Shown one piece after another: positions 50,592 through 60,073 of a stretch of 64,000 bases of DNA. Below the pieces are notes generated by a model. The model worked only from the letters and a program-made list of their open reading frames with translations, ran no database searches and had not been told where the DNA came from. Position 1 is the first letter of the stretch. Each line of letters starts with the position of its first letter. A program made the translations under genes and the position numbers. The stretch is from an uncultured Prevotellaceae bacterium (lineage in GTDB: Bacteria > Bacteroidota > Bacteroidia > Bacteroidales > Bacteroidaceae): assembly GCA_946404865.1 (NCBI GenBank), contig CAMJFC010000001.1:62001-126000 (forward strand). Reading direction: 5' to 3'.

Positions 50592-51779
50592 ATGTACGGA
50601 AAAATGAAAGAACATCTCAGCCAGACGCTGAGTGAGATTCGTGAAGCAGGGCTTTACAAAGAAGAACGGCTCATTGAGAGTCCGCAACGTGCTGCCATTC
50701 AGGTGAAAGGGCAGGAAGTGCTCAATTTTTGCGCGAACAACTATCTGGGTCTGAGCGACCATCCGCGCCTCATCGAGGGTGCCAAACGGATGATGGACCG
50801 GCGCGGATTCGGCATGTCTTCGGTACGTTTCATTTGTGGCACACAGGACATCCACAAAGAACTCGAGGCTGCCATCTCCGACTATTTCCACACCGACGAC
50901 ACCATTCTCTATGCCGCTTGTTTCGATGCCAACGGCGGCGTGTTCGAACCCCTCTTCACCGAGGAGGACGCTATCATCAGCGATGCGCTCAACCACGCCT
51001 CCATCATCGACGGCGTACGTCTGTGCAAAGCCAAACGCTACCGCTATGCCAATGCTGATATGGCCGACCTTGAGCGGTGTTTGCAAGAGGCACAAGCACA
51101 GCGGTTCCGCATCATCTGCACCGACGGTGTGTTCTCCATGGACGGTAATGTGGCACCAATGGACCAGATTTGCGACCTCGCCGAGAAATACGACGCGCTC
51201 GTCATGGTCGATGAGTCACACTCCGCTGGCGTGGTGGGTGCCACAGGGCACGGTGTGAGCGAGTTCTTCAACACTTATGGCAGGGTGGACATCTACACCG
51301 GCACCCTCGGCAAGTCGTTTGGCGGTGCCCTCGGCGGTTTCACCACCGGACGCAAGGAAATCATTGACCTGCTGCGTCAGCGTTCACGTCCCTACCTCTT
51401 CTCCAATTCATTGGCACCCTGCATCATCGGCGCTTCGCTTGAAGTGTTCCGTATGCTCAAAGAGAGCAACGAGATACATGACCGACTGGTGGAGAATGTC
51501 AACTACTTCCGTGACCGTATGATGGCGGCGGGCTTCGACATCAAACCCACACAGAGTGCCATCTGCGCTGTCATGCTCTACGATGCCAAACTGTCGCAGG
51601 TCTATGCCGCCCGCATGCAGGAAGAAGGCATCTACGTCACTGGATTCTATTATCCTGTCGTGCCCAAAGGGCAGGCTCGTATCCGTGTGCAAATCTCAGC
51701 AGGACACACTCGCGAGCAACTGGATAAATGTATCGCCGCCTTTGTGAAGGTCGGAAAAGACTTGGGCGTGTTGAAATAA
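50592..51779 (+). CDS. kbl: Glycine C-acetyltransferase (2-amino-3-ketobutyrate CoA ligase)
   Basis: This 395-residue PLP enzyme of the alpha-oxoamine synthase family splits 2-amino-3-ketobutyrate with CoA into glycine and acetyl-CoA. The motifs are NFCANNYLGLSDHPRLIEGA, FGMSSVRFICGTQDIHKELE, VMVDESHSAGVVGATG (PLP-binding Asp/His) and TGTLGKSFGGALGGF (Schiff-base Lys). It is divergent from tdh with a 252-bp AT-rich gap, which holds the promoters and a short ccctcggggagggg element at about 50562. Confidence 0.95.
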   Translation: MYGKMKEHLSQTLSEIREAGLYKEERLIESPQRAAIQVKGQEVLNFCANNYLGLSDHPRLIEGAKRMMDRRGFGMSSVRFICGTQDIHKELEAAISDYFHTDDTILYAACFDANGGVFEPLFTEEDAIISDALNHASIIDGVRLCKAKRYRYANADMADLERCLQEAQAQRFRIICTDGVFSMDGNVAPMDQICDLAEKYDALVMVDESHSAGVVGATGHGVSEFFNTYGRVDIYTGTLGKSFGGALGGFTTGRKEIIDLLRQRSRPYLFSNSLAPCIIGASLEVFRMLKESNEIHDRLVENVNYFRDRMMAAGFDIKPTQSAICAVMLYDAKLSQVYAARMQEEGIYVTGFYYPVVPKGQARIRVQISAGHTREQLDKCIAAFVKVGKDLGVLK

Positions 51780-52016
51780 GAAACATCACCCCGATGTCCC
51801 TCCTTTGTTGCCTGCGGGTCATGGTGATATGGTCACGATGACCCGCATGTTATAGGCTTCGCAAATGCCAATGCTCCGTGTTTCTTGCATGGAAAACATC
51901 TGTTTAGTGGTGAAACGGATTGTAGAATAATTGACAATTTGTTACAGATACTTGTTGAATTTGTAACATTGTATCAAAAAAAAGCAAATTAAGCATAGTG
52001 ATTCCAAAAAAAGTTA

Positions 52017-52024
52017 TAAATTTG
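52017..52024 (+). promoter_or_regulatory. Predicted -7 box TAAATTTG for the SusC operon
   Basis: Matches TAnnTTTG and sits about 280 nt before the ATG. The lack of a TTG at -33 may mean that an activator or ECF sigma factor is needed. Confidence 0.4.
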
Positions 52025-52212
52025 CAAATTGAATTAAAAGAATGTGTTGAAGATGTTTCAGCGGTGATGTGAGGAGGCGTTTCTTTTTTTATGTGATGAA
52101 CATATCATAAACCTATTTATATAAGTAAAACCTATTAAATATTTACTGCCTATAGAAAATTCAGTAGTAGTTCTATCCCAAAGTCCACCTTATTTATATA
52201 TATAAGGATGGC

Positions 52213-52240
52213 GGCGTTCATGACGCATGCGTCAGACGCC
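52213..52240. promoter_or_regulatory. 28-bp near-perfect palindrome in the SusC leader
   Basis: The core TGACGCATGCGTCA is a perfect 14-bp palindrome, extended by GGCG and CGCC arms with short mismatches. It lies 67 bp before the SusC start, downstream of the predicted promoter, so it could be an RNA hairpin or an operator. Confidence 0.45.
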
Positions 52241-52306
52241 CACAAAAAATTATTGATTATCAATAGATTTTTCCTGTTTAACGTTTAACCTAAGAATACT
52301 TTAAGT

Positions 52307-55300
52307 ATGAATTTGAATCTCAGAAAAACAGTGCTGCTGATGAGTGCTTGTGCCGCTGTAGGTTTCTCCTGCCCGGCATACGCATCCAATTACGCTGCCC
52401 CGCAGGCAGTACAGCAGTCAAAGTCAGTGAGCGGTACCGTTGTCGGAGCCGATGGCCCAGTCATTGGAGCCACAGTGCTCGAAAAAGGTACTTCGAACGG
52501 AACAGTTACCGACATCGACGGTAATTTCTCTCTTAACGTTCAGCCCGGTGCTACATTGGTCATCTCCTATGTGGGATACAAGACACAGGAAATTGCAGTG
52601 GGCAATCAGTCGTTTATCAATGTCAACATTTCTGAAGATGCCGACGTGCTCGAGGAAGTCGTGGTCGTCGGTTATGGTGTCCAGAAGAAGAAACTCGTCA
52701 CCGGTGCTACCGTACAGGTGAAGGGTGAAGAAATTGCCAAACTGAACACTACCAATGCACTCGAGGCCATGCAGTCAAGCTCTCCTGGTGTGCAAATCAC
52801 ACAGAGTTCTACTCAGCCCGGTAAGGGATACAAGGTGTACATCCGTGGTATCGGTACCACTGGTAACTCTGCACCTCTTTATGTGATTGACGGTGTGGCA
52901 GGTGGCAGTCTCGACGACATCAACCCCAACGATATCGAGAGTATCGATGTGCTGAAGGATGCTGCATCGGCAGCCATCTACGGTGCACGTGCCGCTAACG
53001 GTGTGATCCTCGTGACCACAAAGCAGGGTAAAGCCGGTAAGATTGAAATCAGCTACAACGGTGCAGTTGGTTGGTCTAATGCTTACAAACGTCCGCAATT
53101 GCTCGATGCTCAGCAGTTCATGACCATCATAGATGAGTACAACTTCAATACTTCTGGTTCTAAGATGGAATGGGCAGGCTTTATTCCACAAGACATTATT
53201 ACTAAGGTTAATAGTGGTTGGTCTGGCACAGATTGGTGGGGTAAGTTCGAGAACAAGAATGCAGTACAGCAGAATCATTCTGTGACCTTGACAGGTGGTA
53301 CCGACCGTTCGAAGTTCGCCATGTCTTACACCTACACCGGTAACGAAGGTATCATGGGTGCCGATCAGGCTTCTTACTATAAACGTAACACCATTCGTCT
53401 TAATAGCGACCATGTGCTCCTCAGAGTCAAGGACTTTGATGCCATCACCATCGGTGAAAATATCTCCATTGGTTATACCAAGAGCCACGATTTGGCTGAG
53501 GATGGTATGTATTGGAGTTATATTCACAGCTTGCTCCAGACGTCTCCGTTTATGCCCCAGTACGCTTACAATGGAGATAACTATTTCTATCAGGATTTTG
53601 ACGGTACGGTTAGATATGGTCAAGGTTGGAACTCTTCTTTGTTCAGCAACCCTTGGGAGAACCTTACAAATGGTGGCTTCAACTCTATGGCAGAGAGCCG
53701 CAGTTTCAATACCAATGCAACTGCTTTCGCCATTATTCAGCCTATCAAGGGTCTGAGACTCCGTTCGCAGTTCAACTATAACTGGAATTCTGGAGGATAT
53801 CGTAGCTATGGTGAGCCGGCTTCTTCTGGATATGGAAATGCCACATCAATTGTCTATACTAATAGCCAAAGTGCATGGTTGAATACCGGTTGGTCTGTTG
53901 AAAACACTTTGACTTACGACCTTCCCGTCTTCAACGGTCACAAAATCACTGCCATGGTTGGTCAGTCCTTCCAAAGCTCCGCTTGGAGTTTTAATGTCGG
54001 TGGTTCCAATAAGGTCTCTAATGGCGACCAGCTCGCAACTCTGAAGGGTTGGGATTCTGCATGGCTTTCTAACTTTAAAGTCGTAAATGCTACTGATGTA
54101 ACTTTGACTGGTAAACCCAATGATGAAGAATACCTCGCTTCTTGGTTCGGTCGTGTGACTTGGGACTGGAACGAGACCTATATGGCTACGGTAACTATGC
54201 GTTATGATGGTTCTAGTATCTTCACCGATGGCAAGCGTTGGGGTTTCTTCCCCTCAGTTTCTGCTGGTTGGGTGGTGACCAATGAACCCTTCATGGAGAA
54301 TTCACGCAGTTGGCTCGACTTCTTCAAACTCCGTGCATCATGGGGTCAGAACGGTAACAAGGATATTGCTAAGTACCAGTATTTGGCTACAATCGCTCTG
54401 TCGGGCGAAGCTGGTGACAGTGGTTACAAATTCGGTTCTGACATGGCAACTTCCGTCGCTGGTATTCCTATGACCGGTGCTTATGCCAACATCGTGCCTA
54501 ACCCCGACCTCACTTGGGAAACCTCTGAACAGCTCGACTTCGGTTTCGACGCCCGTTTCCTCGCAAACCGTTTGGGCGTGAACTTCGACTGGTATAAGAA
54601 GACGACAAAGGACTGGCTGATTGGTGGTAATCTGCTGGCCGTCTATGGTACTAACCCTGCTGCTATTAATGGTGGTGACGTGGAGAACACTGGTATTGAA
54701 CTCGCTCTCTCTTGGAATGACAATATTGGTAAGGACTTCCGTTACAACGTTGGCGTGAACTTTGCAACCAACAAGAACAAGGTAACCCGTATTGCTAACG
54801 ATAACCACTATATCAATGGTCCTGGAGGTGTCCTCTCACAGGGTACAGAGTATATCTACCGTGCTGAGGAAGGCAAACCCATCGGTTACTTCTACGGCAT
54901 GTCCTACAGTGGTATCTGGCAGAATCAAGATCAGATTGACGCTGCACGTGCAGCAGGAAAGCCCGTTCTTGATAGCGCAATGCCTGGTGATATGATTTGG
55001 GATGACTGGAATGGTGATGGTAAGATTGTCTTCGCAGAAGGAGATGATTGTGACCGCCATGAGATAGGTAATCCTAATCCGGATATTATGCTTGGTATCA
55101 ATCTTGGTCTTACATGGAGAGGTCTTGATTTTGCTGTTAACGGTGCTGGCGCATTTGGTCAGCAGATCATGCGCTCATACCGTTCTTTCAGTGATGCTCC
55201 TTATCAGAACTATGATACCTCAATTCTGAATCGTTGGGTTGGTGAGGGCTCAACCAACACACAGCCACGTATTACAAGTACAGGTAGTGAGAACACAAAC

Positions 55301-55573
55301 TGGGTTTCAACCCGTTATATGGAAGATGCCGATTTCTTTAAGATCAAGACCGTCACACTCGGTTACGACTTTAAGTATCTCTGGAAGTCTTGCCCGTTCC
55401 AACAGCTCCGTCTCTATGTGCAGGCTCAGAACCTCTACACCTTCACCGGTTACACAGGTCTCGATCCCGAGGTTGGTAACTCTGCTGGTGGTAATGGTTG
55501 GGCATCTGGCGTTGACCTCGGTCTTTACCCGCCGTCGCGTACTTTCTTGATTGGTGCAAGTATTAAATTCTAA
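52307..55573 (+). CDS. SusC/RagA-type TonB-dependent outer-membrane transporter
   Basis: This 1088-residue protein has a signal peptide and a carboxypeptidase-like N-domain (VSGTVVGADGPVIGATVLEKGTSNGTVTDIDGNFSL). The Ton box-plug region is EEVVVVGYGVQKKKLVTGATVQVKGEEI, and the plug is VYIRGIGTTGNSAPLYVIDGV and IESIDVLKDAASAAIYGARAANGVILVTTKQG. A 22-strand barrel ends at PPSRTFLIGASIKF. It imports large nutrients (glycans or peptides) with its SusD lid and TonB energy. No sigma/anti-sigma pair or glycoside hydrolase lies nearby, so the substrate is open. Confidence 0.95.
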   Translation: MNLNLRKTVLLMSACAAVGFSCPAYASNYAAPQAVQQSKSVSGTVVGADGPVIGATVLEKGTSNGTVTDIDGNFSLNVQPGATLVISYVGYKTQEIAVGNQSFINVNISEDADVLEEVVVVGYGVQKKKLVTGATVQVKGEEIAKLNTTNALEAMQSSSPGVQITQSSTQPGKGYKVYIRGIGTTGNSAPLYVIDGVAGGSLDDINPNDIESIDVLKDAASAAIYGARAANGVILVTTKQGKAGKIEISYNGAVGWSNAYKRPQLLDAQQFMTIIDEYNFNTSGSKMEWAGFIPQDIITKVNSGWSGTDWWGKFENKNAVQQNHSVTLTGGTDRSKFAMSYTYTGNEGIMGADQASYYKRNTIRLNSDHVLLRVKDFDAITIGENISIGYTKSHDLAEDGMYWSYIHSLLQTSPFMPQYAYNGDNYFYQDFDGTVRYGQGWNSSLFSNPWENLTNGGFNSMAESRSFNTNATAFAIIQPIKGLRLRSQFNYNWNSGGYRSYGEPASSGYGNATSIVYTNSQSAWLNTGWSVENTLTYDLPVFNGHKITAMVGQSFQSSAWSFNVGGSNKVSNGDQLATLKGWDSAWLSNFKVVNATDVTLTGKPNDEEYLASWFGRVTWDWNETYMATVTMRYDGSSIFTDGKRWGFFPSVSAGWVVTNEPFMENSRSWLDFFKLRASWGQNGNKDIAKYQYLATIALSGEAGDSGYKFGSDMATSVAGIPMTGAYANIVPNPDLTWETSEQLDFGFDARFLANRLGVNFDWYKKTTKDWLIGGNLLAVYGTNPAAINGGDVENTGIELALSWNDNIGKDFRYNVGVNFATNKNKVTRIANDNHYINGPGGVLSQGTEYIYRAEEGKPIGYFYGMSYSGIWQNQDQIDAARAAGKPVLDSAMPGDMIWDDWNGDGKIVFAEGDDCDRHEIGNPNPDIMLGINLGLTWRGLDFAVNGAGAFGQQIMRSYRSFSDAPYQNYDTSILNRWVGEGSTNTQPRITSTGSENTNWVSTRYMEDADFFKIKTVTLGYDFKYLWKSCPFQQLRLYVQAQNLYTFTGYTGLDPEVGNSAGGNGWASGVDLGLYPPSRTFLIGASIKF

Positions 55574-55587
55574 TTTGAGAATAAGTT

Positions 55588-57480
55588 ATGAAAAAATATA
55601 TTTTATCAGCTTTAGTTGTTTCGTCGGCAACCTTGTTCACAGCTTGTAACGACATGCTGGACACCGATCCACGTGTTACAGAGTTGACAGCGGCCACATT
55701 CCCAGGTAAACCTGCAGATGTTGAGGCGTTGAATGCAGCTACCTATAGTATCATGAACACGTTGGGTGGCGGAGATCAAAGTGGTATTTTAAATAATCCT
55801 TTCTATTGGTGGTCGCTTATGTCAGATGACTGCTATGGTAGTGGTGGTTTGCAGGATAATGTAGCAAAGTCACTGCATCATTTTACAACAGCAAATGCTA
55901 ACCAGTATGAACAGGATTTTATCCTCCTCAATGGCGGTATTGCACGTGCCAATAACCAGATTGAGACCATCGATAATGTGCCTTGGACAGGCGCCCAGAA
56001 AGCCCAGCGTGATCAACTCCTTGGCGAGGGCTATTTCATGCGCGGTCTTTATACACTTTGGCTCACCCAGTTGTATGGTGATGTGCCTCTGATTACCTCT
56101 ACCACCGTTACTGATGAGATGCAGCAACAGGTGAGTGCTGAGGAAGTGATTTACCCGCAGATTCTTTCTGACTTCGTCTCGGGTATGAACCTTATGGGCA
56201 CTGAAGCTGGCTTTGGTGACGGTCATGCCAACAAGTATGCAGCCCAAGCATTCATAGCCCGTGCATATATGTTCTGGGCTGGTTTCTATAAGAAGGTAAG
56301 TGAACTCTCAAGCGGCGACGCCACCATCACGCTCGTAGAGCAGGAAGGTTGCCCTGGAGGTACTCTTTCAAAGAATGATGTTGTCAACTATTTGAGGAAC
56401 ATCACGAACAGTGGTCGTTACAAACTCTGCCCGGACTTCCGTTCTCTTTGGCAGTACTCTAACAGTCTGCTCTGGGATGAGGCACACGATGGAAAAGGAC
56501 ATGCCTATGAATTCATTGCCGACATGCCCCGTGAGTATTGTTTCGACCAGCCAGGCATGGGTAATGGTAATACAGAGGAAATCTTCCAGATTCAGTTCAT
56601 GAATGCCTCTAAGTGGGCCATCGGTGGTACCTATAACAACCCGCGTATGTATTCAAACTACCTCTCTTGTTTCTGGGGTCTTCGTAATGGTGCAACCAAT
56701 GACAATGGCAAGCGCGACAAAACTTATCCGTTCAACCAGGGTTGGGGTCAGGGCACTCCTTCCGTCAATATCTGGGCAGATTGGGAAGATGCTGAGGCTA
56801 AAGGCAATTATAAGGATATCCGCAAACTCGGTAGTTTGATCGACCTCGATCATGAACTTGCATCCTATACCTATGAAAAGGACGACTGCGAAGAGTCTGG
56901 CTATTCAGTAAAGAAGTATGCTGACGTAAACCTTGATGCTTGCGCTGCTGACAACGATTCATGGTGGTCAATGTGTCCTGGTTATTCCTCCAGTTCACTT
57001 GACAACAAACAACAGGGCGACCACTTCGAGGATTATTATCTGATGCGTTATGCTGACGTGTTGCTGATGCTGACCGAGCTCACCGGTGATGCAAAATACA
57101 TGAATGAAGTTCAAGCACGTGCAGGTGTTCCTCAGACCGCTTACTCATTGAAGGCTGTTCAAGATGAGCGCCGTTGGGAGTTCGCTTTCGAGGGACTTCG
57201 CTTCAACGATATGCGCCGTTGGTCTGGCATCGACTCGGGTGAGAATTCTTACGCAGCTGTGGCTCTTCAGAAACAGAGTGGTAAGTCGATTACCGTCAGG
57301 GGCAAGAGAAATGCTATGAATATGGCTCATATGACTTGTTCTTGGGCCAAGCGTTACGCTGCCACCAATGGTTTCTTGCCTAAGCCTCAGGCTCAGATTA
57401 CTCTGATGAATGGTAAGATGGAGCAGAATCCTGGATGGGATTTAGCTGATCCAGAGACACAATATAAAGTTCTTTACTAA
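55588..57480 (+). CDS. SusD/RagB-type nutrient-binding lipoprotein
   Basis: This 630-residue lipoprotein (VVSSATLFTAC) carries the SusD TPR-like scaffold (FIARAYMFWAGFYKKV) and the C-terminal family motif DYYLMRYADVLLMLTELTGDA followed by VQDERRWEFAFEGLRFNDMRRW. It forms the surface lid of the SusC channel, 14 bp downstream of it. The region between about 280 and 470 has long insertions with Asn/Asp-rich loops, typical of substrate-specific variation. Confidence 0.95.
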   Translation: MKKYILSALVVSSATLFTACNDMLDTDPRVTELTAATFPGKPADVEALNAATYSIMNTLGGGDQSGILNNPFYWWSLMSDDCYGSGGLQDNVAKSLHHFTTANANQYEQDFILLNGGIARANNQIETIDNVPWTGAQKAQRDQLLGEGYFMRGLYTLWLTQLYGDVPLITSTTVTDEMQQQVSAEEVIYPQILSDFVSGMNLMGTEAGFGDGHANKYAAQAFIARAYMFWAGFYKKVSELSSGDATITLVEQEGCPGGTLSKNDVVNYLRNITNSGRYKLCPDFRSLWQYSNSLLWDEAHDGKGHAYEFIADMPREYCFDQPGMGNGNTEEIFQIQFMNASKWAIGGTYNNPRMYSNYLSCFWGLRNGATNDNGKRDKTYPFNQGWGQGTPSVNIWADWEDAEAKGNYKDIRKLGSLIDLDHELASYTYEKDDCEESGYSVKKYADVNLDACAADNDSWWSMCPGYSSSSLDNKQQGDHFEDYYLMRYADVLLMLTELTGDAKYMNEVQARAGVPQTAYSLKAVQDERRWEFAFEGLRFNDMRRWSGIDSGENSYAAVALQKQSGKSITVRGKRNAMNMAHMTCSWAKRYAATNGFLPKPQAQITLMNGKMEQNPGWDLADPETQYKVLY

Positions 57481-57499
57481 TATATAAAAAGAAATCAAG

Positions 57500-58621
57500 A
57501 TGAAAAAGATATTATTTATGCTATCTGCCGCAGTATGTGCTTTCGTTGCTTGTGATCCTGTTCATGAGGATATCAGCAATGGCGATCACATCACTGCTGA
57601 CGAGCTTAAAGCGATGTCCACGGTCACTGTTGACAAGGTAGTCAAGATTGGTGATGCGAAGAGCTATAATGCTCCAAAAGATGCGCCCATTGTTTTGATG
57701 GAGAACGTTGACGTTACTGACTGTAGCGGTGTCGTCATTTACTTTGTCGATAAGATTGACAAATACTGGCAGGTTTCTTTCTTGCCAGACGGAAGCTTTG
57801 AACAAATCCCGGGAGGTGTTACAATGTACAGATGTAGTTTTGGTAACAAGGAGCTTAGCGTCCTGAATCAAATTGTTCTGAAGCACACTGAAAACACCGA
57901 TCAAAACACGGTCTTTGTCAAAGCCATTTATAAATGCTATGGTGCTAAGGTCGCTCCTGGAAAAGAAGGTCAGTACGGCAACGTGATTACCTGCCAGACC
58001 TCTGCTCCCGTTAATGCAATGTGGGATATCGGTGGTAAAGAATTTATCGGGAACTATGCATCGAAGAAAATGAAGGTGAATTGGAATGACAACGGTGATT
58101 TCGTTACAACTCCTTATGATGTTGTTCTCACTGCTGTTTGTCCTGATGGCACCCTGCTTAAAGTGAACTACCCTGTAGCATGTGACGAGATCTCAGATCC
58201 ACTTATCAAGTACTATATCTATGGCGATCCTAATAGGACTGATGCCGAAAAAGCAGAAGACCCGCAATTGCCATTCAAACCTGGTGCTTGGGATGCTGCT
58301 GCCATGCGTTTCAGTTCTACTGAAGGTGCCCATCTGCCCACCATTCCCGATGAAGTGTATGATGGCTTGAAGACCCTGATTTTCGACGTTTCAGATGTTA
58401 CTGCTGATTTTGATTTGAAGGTCATGAATGGTTGGTGGAGCAATACCTATTACGATCATGTGAAGTGGGTTGATGGCTTGAATGAACTTCAGATCACCCC
58501 GACGATGGCAAGGGAGTGTGCGAAGAAATATGCAAACTCTGACCCTGCCGGTGGTAAAGACCTTGACCTCATGCTGTATTCTGGCTCTATGACACTCAAT
58601 ACAGTTTACTATGAGGAATAA
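57500..58621 (+). CDS. Surface lipoprotein downstream of SusCD, unknown ligand
   Basis: This 373-residue lipoprotein (SAAVCAFVAC, Cys18) has an OB/Ig-like N-terminal part (ADELKAMSTVTVDKVVKIGDAKSYN...VDVTDCSGVVIYFVDK) and a C-terminal domain ending in LDLMLYSGSMTLNTVYYEE. In this position Bacteroidota usually encode a surface glycan-binding protein; no known carbohydrate-binding module is recognised. It lies 19 bp after SusD and is co-transcribed. Confidence 0.65.
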   Translation: MKKILFMLSAAVCAFVACDPVHEDISNGDHITADELKAMSTVTVDKVVKIGDAKSYNAPKDAPIVLMENVDVTDCSGVVIYFVDKIDKYWQVSFLPDGSFEQIPGGVTMYRCSFGNKELSVLNQIVLKHTENTDQNTVFVKAIYKCYGAKVAPGKEGQYGNVITCQTSAPVNAMWDIGGKEFIGNYASKKMKVNWNDNGDFVTTPYDVVLTAVCPDGTLLKVNYPVACDEISDPLIKYYIYGDPNRTDAEKAEDPQLPFKPGAWDAAAMRFSSTEGAHLPTIPDEVYDGLKTLIFDVSDVTADFDLKVMNGWWSNTYYDHVKWVDGLNELQITPTMARECAKKYANSDPAGGKDLDLMLYSGSMTLNTVYYEE

Positions 58622-58659
58622 TAAGTTCTTATGTGTTAAATATTTAAACATCCGTTATA

Positions 58660-59943
58660 ATGAAAAATTTAAAGAATTATAGTAAGCTCTTACTCTCCAC
58701 GCTTATTGCTTCAAGTCTGTTTGTGGCTTGTAGTGAGGAGATTAGCGAAACTACATGCGATACCCCATATATAGCTAATACGGGTAACCTCAAAAATGCT
58801 GGTCAAGCTGTAGATTTGGGTCTCCCCAGTGGTACTAAATGGGCGAATATGAATGTTGGAGCCACTTCAGAGTCTGACAATGGTGTCCTCTTCATCTGGG
58901 GTGATGTGACAGGAACGCAGATCCAGGCTAACTCTGTTACAACATATACAGATGTAACAGACCAAACAGCGGCATCTGATTTGTTTAATATGTTCAAAGG
59001 GGCAGATAAGGTTGGAGCAATTTGCGACACGACAAATATAGCCAAACTTGCTGAGCCTATGCTTATAGACTTATCGGGTATAGATGATGCTCATGAGAAA
59101 AGGGATAAAATTGTTTCATTCGTAAAGGACAAATTGCAAAATCTCATTGACAATTCTTATACTGAACTTCTTGAGGCAACTCTTACTAATGATGAGTTTG
59201 CGTGCATCATCGATTGGAATGGTTCTGAATTCGTCGAGAGATTACCTCTTAAAGATGATGCAACTGAAGAGGAGAAGGATGCCTGTTACGAGGGGTTTGA
59301 TTACACATTGTTGACAACTCTCGTGATTGACCAGATTACTACTACTCAAGTCGACTTTGTCGAATCTCCTTTAGCTAATAATTATACCAAAGTAACTGAT
59401 CGGTTTGATGCCGAACAGCGTCAGGACTATAACGGTGGTGACATAGGTTCATCTATTCCAAGTGATCCGAAAGATTGGGCGGGTAAGAGTTTTACCTTCG
59501 TGCCAGCTTATAGCATTATTTCTGATGCCAAACATGATCCCGCTACTGCTAATTGGGGCAGCAACTGGAAAATGCCAACAACTGCTCAAATCAAAGAATT
59601 GGTTGAATCGTGTACATGGGTATTTGAAGGCACTGGATATCGTGTGACAGGTCCTAATGGTAACAGTATATTCTTGCCTGCTGCAGGTTATCGTTACGGG
59701 AATGATTGTTACGGAAACGGAAATGCCGGCTATTATGCTTCTGGAGAGATTAATGGTACTTATCATTTCCCCTCAATGGTGGAGCAAATGAATGGCTCAA
59801 TGGGAACGGTTAGTGGCAGTGAAAACATGCCTAACATGTTGATTTTCCAGCATGGCCTGTATGATTCTCTTGGTATCTACCATAATTTGAGTACAAGCTT
59901 TGGCGTTTCTGTCCGACCGGTACAGGAAGGTGGCAGACCTTAA
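58660..59943 (+). CDS. Lipoprotein with FISUMP-like domain
   Basis: This 427-residue lipoprotein (LIASSLFVAC) has the motif VDLGLPSGTKWANMNVGATS...GVLFIWGDV near residues 47-85 and the return WGSNWKMPTTAQIKELVESCTW...FLPAAGYRYGN later. These are hallmarks of the FISUMP/DUF1566-like fold common in Bacteroidales surface proteins. A low-complexity acidic insert of about 150 residues lies between them. It is the last gene before a strong terminator at 60032. Its role in the locus is unknown. Confidence 0.7.
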   Translation: MKNLKNYSKLLLSTLIASSLFVACSEEISETTCDTPYIANTGNLKNAGQAVDLGLPSGTKWANMNVGATSESDNGVLFIWGDVTGTQIQANSVTTYTDVTDQTAASDLFNMFKGADKVGAICDTTNIAKLAEPMLIDLSGIDDAHEKRDKIVSFVKDKLQNLIDNSYTELLEATLTNDEFACIIDWNGSEFVERLPLKDDATEEEKDACYEGFDYTLLTTLVIDQITTTQVDFVESPLANNYTKVTDRFDAEQRQDYNGGDIGSSIPSDPKDWAGKSFTFVPAYSIISDAKHDPATANWGSNWKMPTTAQIKELVESCTWVFEGTGYRVTGPNGNSIFLPAAGYRYGNDCYGNGNAGYYASGEINGTYHFPSMVEQMNGSMGTVSGSENMPNMLIFQHGLYDSLGIYHNLSTSFGVSVRPVQEGGRP

Positions 59944-60031
59944 GTTACCCCGGAGCATCATTAATAGAGTTTGATGTAAGTGCTTGATGACAATTTTTTG
60001 ATTGTTAGTAGGGCACAAGATAATTACTAAT

Positions 60032-60063
60032 AGGCTGGCTCAACTGATTGAGCCAGCCTTTTG
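60032..60063 (+). terminator. Terminator of the SusCD operon
   Basis: AGGCTGGCTCA pairs perfectly with TGAGCCAGCCT around a short loop, followed by four T in total. It lies 11 bp before the next ATG. Confidence 0.85.
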
Positions 60064-60073
60064 AAGCAAAATA

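Larger units (their letters stand above)
51780..52306 (+). other. Long gap and leader before the SusC gene
   Basis: No gene is seen. A long hairpin lies at 51813-51847 (TGCGGGTCAT pairing with ATGACCCGCA) without a T-run. A TAAATTTG -7-like box lies at 52017-52024 without a clear -33 element. That would give a leader of about 280 nt, which contains the palindrome at 52213-52240. Confidence 0.6.

Noticed and set aside
51813..51847. Terminator after kbl
   Set aside because: The hairpin is strong, but no T-run follows; left as an unexplained hairpin.
52101..52306. Known riboswitch in the SusC leader
   Set aside because: No conserved riboswitch core could be matched by eye; only the palindrome is supported.
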